A DNA stretch of 64,000 nt, taken from NCBI RefSeq assembly GCF_000014065.1, contig NC_008043.1:687001-751000 (forward strand), in the 5' to 3' direction. Source of the DNA: Ruegeria sp. TM1040. Its GTDB lineage: Bacteria; Pseudomonadota; Alphaproteobacteria; Rhodobacterales; Rhodobacteraceae. The position numbers were made by a program, and so were the translations under genes. Of the stretch, positions 59,168 to 64,000 are shown piece by piece (position 1 is the stretch's first letter; the number at the start of each line of letters is the position of its first letter). The notes beneath the pieces are model-generated. The model was not told the origin of the DNA, did not search any database, and worked only from the letters and a program-made list of their open reading frames with translations.

Positions 59168-61522
59168 TCAGCGGTCATCGCCGCCGTCGTTCGAATCCAT
59201 CAGATCATCCTCGATAGCCGCCTGCGCCGCGCCAAGGGCGGCGTCGCGCTTAGCCTCGGGGACTTTTTCGCCGGTGTCATCCACAACGCGCACGGTGACC
59301 TCGCGGTGGGCAAACTTGATACCCTCGCGTTCGAAGAGATCCCGGATTTCCTGAAAAACCTTCTTGCGCACCAGCCACTGATCGCCGGGCTTGGTCATGA
59401 ACTTCACACGGATGATCATTGCGGAATCCTGCATCTCGATCACGCCCTGCGATTTCAGAGGCTGAATGAAGTTGTGACCGATTACCGGATCGTTCAGCAA
59501 CTCCTTGCCGAGGGTCTTGATCAGCTTGCGCACCTTTTCGACATCCGTGTCATAGGTCACGCGCAGCGGCAGCTTCATGATCACCCAGTCGCGCGAATAG
59601 TTTGTCAGCACCTGGATTTCGCCAAAGGGAATGGTGTGCAGCGCCCCAAGGTGATGGCGCAGCTGAAACGACCGCACGGAGATCTTCTCGACCGTGCCCT
59701 TCACACTGCCGATGTCGATGTATTCGCCCCGGCGAAAGGCATCGTCGATCAGGAAAAACGCGCCCGAGAATATATCGCGCACCAGGGTCTGTGAGCCAAA
59801 TCCAACCGCCAGGCCCACGACACCGGCACCGGCAAACAGCGGGCTCACATTGATGCCGATCTCCATCAGCACGATGAGAATGATCGTGACCACAACCACC
59901 GCCAGAATTGCGCCACGGAACAGAGGCAGGAGCGTGGCCAGGCGGCTGGCACTGCTGCCCCCGCCTTCGTCGCCCAACTCGCCATCCGGCTGATCTTGCG
60001 TTTCTTCTTCGATTTTGCTGTCAATCCAGATCCGGGCGATATGGAAAACCAGATATCCGATGAAGAGGATCACCAGCACATCGATTGCCCGATCGAGCCA
60101 GGGCGCATCCTCCATTGCAAACTCGGGGTTCCAGATGAATATCAGCGAAACGGCACCGACGAGAAAGGCCAGGATGCCCGCTGCGCGACGAGCCAGATCC
60201 TTGTAGGTCGCAATCGGGTGGCGCGCCGTGGTCTTTTCTTGAGCGTCTTCGCTGTTTTCGTCGTCGCTTTGCGTCGTGTCATCTGTGGTCTCGATGATCC
60301 GGCGGCGCGAGGTGAATTGTTCGATCACGTAGTTGATCAGACCATAGACCACCAGGATCGAGGTCAGCACCGCAAAGAGACCCATATTCGGCGGCAGCGC
60401 GCTTGGGTTCTCAAGCACGAGGTCAAACGTCAGAGCCAACCAGCCAAAGGCGATGTAGAGGATTACGATGGGTGCCCAGACCCACGACAGCAGACGGTTT
60501 GGCCAGGCCACCACGTGTGCATCGCCCACATGGCGGATCGCACCGGAAATGGCCCGCGCGTTGAACAGCACGAGCAGGATTGCCAGCAGCGAAGAGGCCA
60601 GCATCAGCAACGAATAGGTCAGCGCATAGATATTGTAGTTGAGACCAAAATCCTGCACCCAGGTCGAAACCATAACGGCGACAAAATCAAAGGTCGCAAG
60701 TCCCGAGAGCCAGAAGTAGAGCCGCTTTGCATCCCTGTCCGAAAGCGACGGGATGCGATACTGGCTGAGGTAGGGCGAGAGCACCATGCGCCACAGATCA
60801 GAGATCGTGCGTGCCACAAAAAACGTTAGATAGACCGCAAGCGACGTGAACTCGATCGAGACATCCCCCGAGGGGCCAAACACCAGCAGCGTCACGATCA
60901 GCGCAAAGATCATTGCAAAAAGCGTACCGCCCAGACCGGCAGCAAACCGGATGAACAGGAATGGCATCTTCCCGGCATAGCCTTCGGGCTTTTCCTCGAT
61001 ACGGCTCACGACATAGCTTTTGATAAGCCGCTTGCCGTATATCTCGGTCGAGAGCCAGCGTCCGATCAACAGCAGGACGGTCGTAATCAGCACCACTTTG
61101 ACATAAGTGATGATGCGGCCGTCGGGGCTGGTCGCGCGCAGGATGTAGGCCATCTCGATATAGGAGCTGGGGAGCGACTTCAGCCGTTCGTTGAGCTTGC
61201 TGCGAAAATCGCGCAGCTCGCTTTGTGCCTTCATCATTGATGAGGCGCCGCCCATGACGCCCGGTTCCTCTTCCATCGCGGACCCGGCCTGCGCCACAAC
61301 TTCGGCACCACTGAGCGCGCGGCCGCTGCTGTCGACGATCACGACGCCCACACCTGCCTCTGCGGCCTGTCGGATCGCATCAGCAAGATCGCTCTGAGAA
61401 CGCGCTTCCTCGGAGGTTCCCTGGGACACCAGCGTCGATTGCGCATCAGCAGGCACACTGCCAAGCAGGCCGATCGTAGCTGCGATCAGCCACAGGCGGA
61501 GCAAAGCGGTCAATCTCGACAT
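59168..61522 (-). CDS. mechanosensitive ion channel, MscS family (large, multi-helix)
   Basis: A 784-residue inner-membrane protein. A signal peptide ends near PADAQ, followed by a periplasmic domain of about 100 residues with a coiled stretch and then roughly nine to eleven helices. The MscS core, with the pore helix GVVGLAVGFGSQTLVRDIFSGAFFLIDDAFRRGEYIDIG, lies near residues 560-600, followed by the beta domain and alpha-beta C-terminus. It opens under membrane tension to release solutes on osmotic downshock. ATG 61522 is six bases after AAGGAAG. A charged loop rich in D and E (TTDDTTQSDDENSEDAQEK) lies between helices. The length is nearer to MscM/YbdG-like long forms than to MscS (286). 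Confidence 0.9.
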   Translation of the reverse strand: MSRLTALLRLWLIAATIGLLGSVPADAQSTLVSQGTSEEARSQSDLADAIRQAAEAGVGVVIVDSSGRALSGAEVVAQAGSAMEEEPGVMGGASSMMKAQSELRDFRSKLNERLKSLPSSYIEMAYILRATSPDGRIITYVKVVLITTVLLLIGRWLSTEIYGKRLIKSYVVSRIEEKPEGYAGKMPFLFIRFAAGLGGTLFAMIFALIVTLLVFGPSGDVSIEFTSLAVYLTFFVARTISDLWRMVLSPYLSQYRIPSLSDRDAKRLYFWLSGLATFDFVAVMVSTWVQDFGLNYNIYALTYSLLMLASSLLAILLVLFNARAISGAIRHVGDAHVVAWPNRLLSWVWAPIVILYIAFGWLALTFDLVLENPSALPPNMGLFAVLTSILVVYGLINYVIEQFTSRRRIIETTDDTTQSDDENSEDAQEKTTARHPIATYKDLARRAAGILAFLVGAVSLIFIWNPEFAMEDAPWLDRAIDVLVILFIGYLVFHIARIWIDSKIEEETQDQPDGELGDEGGGSSASRLATLLPLFRGAILAVVVVTIILIVLMEIGINVSPLFAGAGVVGLAVGFGSQTLVRDIFSGAFFLIDDAFRRGEYIDIGSVKGTVEKISVRSFQLRHHLGALHTIPFGEIQVLTNYSRDWVIMKLPLRVTYDTDVEKVRKLIKTLGKELLNDPVIGHNFIQPLKSQGVIEMQDSAMIIRVKFMTKPGDQWLVRKKVFQEIRDLFEREGIKFAHREVTVRVVDDTGEKVPEAKRDAALGAAQAAIEDDLMDSNDGGDDR

Positions 61523-61945
61523 GGTGTTCTTCCTTTTCGCTCGCGGGGCGATTTGACTGCTGAAAAGCCGCAAACAAGCCACGATTTTCGATTTTGCACC
61601 GCCAATCGTCCCTAGATCTCATAGGCTTGATTGCACGATGGCTTAACGCAAGCTATACCACGCGTGTTTCAAAGGTCGGGTTATTGTTTTGGCGTGTTCC
61701 TGCAGCCATATCCATTCCCGCGATACGCATGAGAAAATCGGTCGCGCCACAGATTGCCACGGGCGCGTTCAAAGCACGTTGGGGCGGAATATGGCCAAAA
61801 CGCAACGCGCCACCCAGACGAGGTGCTGCACATCGCCCGCCATACGGCCCTGCGCCGTCTTTTCTTGTGTGCTCAAGCGACCGAGTCCGCGCTTGCGCCT
61901 GATGAAACCCGCCCGTCCGATCATATCCTGCAAGCGAGTCGCGCC
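61523..61945. other. 423-base intergenic region, MscS to glycosyltransferase
   Basis: It must hold divergent promoters for the channel and for the sugar-transferase genes. The part from about 61820 is open in frame with the glycosyltransferase (DEVLHIARHTALRRLFLCAQATES...), so the true start of that gene may be upstream. A 52-codon frame from 61793 overlapping the start at 61946 in ATGA looks like a possible leader, but I cannot support it as a gene. Confidence 0.45.
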
Positions 61946-63166
61946 ATGAGTGCCAGCCCCCTTCCCCGTTTCGGCCCTTCGGACCGTGGCCCCCGCATCC
62001 TGTTTTACAGTCACGACACGTTTGGCCTTGGTCACTTGCGGCGCTCGCGCGCCCTGGCAGCGGCGATCACTTCGGCGGACCCCAAAGCCTCTGCAATGAT
62101 CCTGACCGGCTCGCCAGTGGCGGGGCGATTTGCCTTTCCCAATCGCGTGGACCACATGCGCCTGCCCGGTGTGATCAAGCGCGCTGACGGCTCATATGCC
62201 AGCCGCACAATGGGTATGAGCATCGAAGAGACCACGGAGCTGCGCGCGGGCCTCATCCGCTCCACCGCCGAGCAGTTTGCGCCCGATATACTGGTGGTCG
62301 ACAAGGAACCCACCGGATTTCGCGGCGAGTTGATCCCCACGCTTGATCTCTTGCAGGAACGCGGCCAGGCGCGCCTTGTGCTGGGTTTGCGCGATGTTCT
62401 GGACGAACCAGAAGTGCTGCGCGCCGAATGGGAGCGCAAATCCGCGCTCGAGGCGGCAGAGACCTACTATGATGAAATCTGGATCTACGGTTTGCATGAC
62501 GTCTATGATCCGACCGCAGGCCTGCCCCTGAGCAAAGAGACACAGGCGCGCATGCACTGGACGGGCTATCTGCGCCGCGATCTCGGCGAAGTGGGCGAGC
62601 CTCCAGAGCAGCCTTATGTTCTGATTACCGCCGGCGGTGGCGGCGATGGCGCGATGATGGTGGATCTTGCGATTTCCGCCTATGAACGCGATCCCACTCT
62701 CACGCCACGCGCGATGCTGGTCTACGGCCCGTTCCTGTCCGGTGACACCCGCGCCGCATTTGAGGATCGGGTCGCCGCCCTTGACGGGCGGGTCAGCGCC
62801 GTCGGCTTTGAGAGCCAGATCGAGACGCTGTTTGCCGGAGCGCAGGGCGTCATCTGCATGGGCGGTTACAACACGTTCTGCGAGGTGCTTTCGTTTGACA
62901 AACCGGCCGTGATTGTGCCGCGTACCACGCCCCGGCTGGAGCAGTGGATCCGGGCCAGCCGTGCCGAGGAACTGGGCCTCGTGACCATGCTCGACGAAAC
63001 CCGCGATGGCTGGACGCCCGAGGCGATGATCGGTGCGATCCGCGCGCTGGAGCGCCAGCCTAACCCCTCAAAAGCGATCTCTGACGGGCTACTTGACGGA
63101 CTCGACTATGTGACCGAACGGGTCAATGCACTGTTGCAACAACTCCCGCGTGAGGTCAGCGCATGA
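61946..63166 (+). CDS. glycosyltransferase family protein (MurG-like fold)
   Basis: A 406-residue protein with a GT-B fold. The N-terminal loop GPRILFYSHDTFGLGHLRRSRALAAAI resembles the glycine-rich loop of MurG-type transferases. The nucleotide-sugar-binding C-terminal part has VLITAGGGGDGAMMV and VICMGGYNTFCEVLSFDKPAVIVPRT. It should transfer a sugar from a nucleotide donor for polysaccharide or glycolipid synthesis. ATG 61946 has a weak ribosome site, and in-frame upstream extensions are possible. The next glycosyltransferase overlaps in ATGA, so the two act in one pathway. Confidence 0.86.
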   Translation: MSASPLPRFGPSDRGPRILFYSHDTFGLGHLRRSRALAAAITSADPKASAMILTGSPVAGRFAFPNRVDHMRLPGVIKRADGSYASRTMGMSIEETTELRAGLIRSTAEQFAPDILVVDKEPTGFRGELIPTLDLLQERGQARLVLGLRDVLDEPEVLRAEWERKSALEAAETYYDEIWIYGLHDVYDPTAGLPLSKETQARMHWTGYLRRDLGEVGEPPEQPYVLITAGGGGDGAMMVDLAISAYERDPTLTPRAMLVYGPFLSGDTRAAFEDRVAALDGRVSAVGFESQIETLFAGAQGVICMGGYNTFCEVLSFDKPAVIVPRTTPRLEQWIRASRAEELGLVTMLDETRDGWTPEAMIGAIRALERQPNPSKAISDGLLDGLDYVTERVNALLQQLPREVSA

Positions 63167-64000
63167 CTGGAAAACGCCCCGCGCTTGCTGTGTTGGTCAA
63201 AGGCTGGCCGCGCCTTTCCGAGACCTTTATCGCGCAGGAACTTGTCGCTCTTGAGGCGGCGGGGCAGCCTTTTGAGATTTGGTCGCTGCGTCACCCCACC
63301 GACACCAAAACTCACCCGCTTCATGATCGCCTCCAGGCACCGGTGCATTACCTGCCGGAGTATCTCTATGATGCGCCCGCTCGGGTGGCCGAGGCTCGCA
63401 CTCGGGCGCAGACGCTGCCGGGCTACGCGGCGGCCTACGAAGTCTGGCGCGCTGATCTGCGCCGCGACCCGACGCACAACCGCATTCGCCGCTTTGGTCA
63501 GGCCTGTGTCCTGGCGGCGGAACTGCCGCCCGAGGTGCGCGGCCTTTATGCCCATTTCCTGCATACGCCCGCTTCGGTGGCGCGCTATGCCGCAATCATG
63601 CGGGGCCTGCCGTGGAGCTTTTCGGCCCATGCAAAAGACATCTGGACCTCGCCCGAATGGGAGTTGCGCGAAAAGCTCTCGGCGGCCAGCCATGGCGCGG
63701 CCTTTGGGGCCACCTGCACAGGGTTTGGCGCGAAGCATCTACAAGAGCTCTCTGACGGCACGCCTGTGGATCTGATCTATCACGGGCTTGATCTGTCGCG
63801 GTTCCCCGCCCCCCCTGCGCGTGTACTGCGCAGCCCGAATGCGCCGTTTCACATGATGTCGGTGGGGCGGCTGGTGGAGAAGAAAGGCTTTGACCGCTTG
63901 ATCGCCGCGCTTGCGCTCCTGCCTCGGGATCTTGACTGGCACTGGACCCATATCGGTGGTGGCGGACTTGGGGATCTGTTGCAGGGCATGGCCGAAGACG
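63163..64000 (+). CDS. glycosyltransferase family 4 protein, C-terminally cut by the window
   Basis: An open frame from ATG 63163 to the last base (279 codons). It begins MTGKRPALAVLVKGWPRLSETFIAQELVALEAAG, the pattern of WcaL/AmsK-like group 1 transferases, and reaches the donor-binding domain start (FHMMSVGRLVEKKGFDRLIAALALLPRDLDWHWTHIGGG). The family uses nucleotide sugars for exopolysaccharide repeat units. The E-x7-E motif lies beyond the window. It is translationally coupled to the preceding glycosyltransferase. Confidence 0.88.
   Translation, partial: MTGKRPALAVLVKGWPRLSETFIAQELVALEAAGQPFEIWSLRHPTDTKTHPLHDRLQAPVHYLPEYLYDAPARVAEARTRAQTLPGYAAAYEVWRADLRRDPTHNRIRRFGQACVLAAELPPEVRGLYAHFLHTPASVARYAAIMRGLPWSFSAHAKDIWTSPEWELREKLSAASHGAAFGATCTGFGAKHLQELSDGTPVDLIYHGLDLSRFPAPPARVLRSPNAPFHMMSVGRLVEKKGFDRLIAALALLPRDLDWHWTHIGGGGLGDLLQGMAED

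Noticed and set aside
61793-61949. Small frame of 52 codons overlapping the glycosyltransferase start
   Set aside because: High Arg, Pro and Cys content and no family resemblance. The ATGA overlap alone is not enough.

Overview
The window is GC-rich chromosomal DNA of an alphaproteobacterium, most probably a marine Rhodobacterales (Roseobacter-group) organism. The evidence is the gene families: a TRAP transporter of the 2-oxoacid type, an alanine dehydrogenase with a divergent AldR-like regulator, the pgsA-moaD-moaE string, a bioMNY biotin transporter behind an exact BioR-type operator, a DUF4212/SSS symporter module, a fused indolepyruvate ferredoxin oxidoreductase and a Yej/Dpp-type peptide transporter. 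I see no insertion sequence, phage gene, CRISPR array or rRNA. There is one tRNA (Thr, UGU). The assignment to Rhodobacterales rests on recalled family distribution, not on a search.

Layout. 1-3.5 kb: ald (partial)/AldR, polyphosphate kinase 2, pgsA-moaD-moaE, tRNA-Thr. 3.7-9 kb: a LysR regulator facing a Pot-like ABC importer operon. 9-13.1 kb: a TRAP transporter facing a GntR/HutC-like regulator. 13.1-17.7 kb: a sulfur module (Crp/Fnr regulator with a cysteine pair, DUF2892 protein, split YeeE/YedE transporter, persulfide dioxygenase, SulP permease). 17.8-25.3 kb: a TPP riboswitch followed by ten tightly packed thiamine genes, thiDOSGEF for synthesis and thiY-tenA-thiZ-thiX for pyrimidine salvage. 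25.4-30 kb: bioMNY and modABC, both on the minus strand. 30.4-36.3 kb: a small/large sodium symporter pair, a cNMP-CBS-DUF294 nucleotidyltransferase, a small membrane protein and a membrane-anchored DEDDh exonuclease. 36.3-42.2 kb: single genes (epoxide-hydrolase-like protein, WYL regulator, alcohol dehydrogenase, enolase-superfamily protein, SqrR/BigR-like repressor, FAH-family hydrolase). 42.2-45.9 kb: a 1043-residue ABC-exporter-like protein with a catalytically degenerate, interrupted nucleotide-binding domain and a C-terminal cyclic-nucleotide domain, behind a perfect CRP-type palindrome. 46-51.5 kb: DJ-1/PfpI protein, Lrp regulator, indolepyruvate oxidoreductase, TetR regulator. 51.9-59.1 kb: a peptide-type ABC importer whose last gene is a permuted class III CoA-transferase. 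59.2-64 kb: a large MscS channel and two glycosyltransferases, the second cut by the window end.

How it works together. Most of the window is nutrient acquisition: six importers of ABC, ECF or TRAP type for polyamine-like, oxoacid-like, thiamine-precursor, biotin, molybdate and peptide-like substrates, plus sulfate-type and acetate-type carriers. Several have a divergent regulator gene and a palindrome in the shared intergenic region. Both importers with a separate binding-protein gene at the head of the operon (Pot-like and TRAP) have a hairpin directly after that gene, which would favour excess binding protein. MoaD/MoaE and ModABC together serve molybdenum cofactor synthesis. The persulfide dioxygenase module and the SqrR/BigR-like repressor, 23 kb apart, may belong to one sulfide response.

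The most unusual items are the degenerate ABC/cNMP protein with its CRP-type site, the PAS-like-exonuclease fusion in a symporter operon, the circularly permuted CoA-transferase coupled to a peptide importer, the zinc-less ThiF-rhodanese fusion, and an enolase-superfamily protein that appears to lack its first metal ligand.
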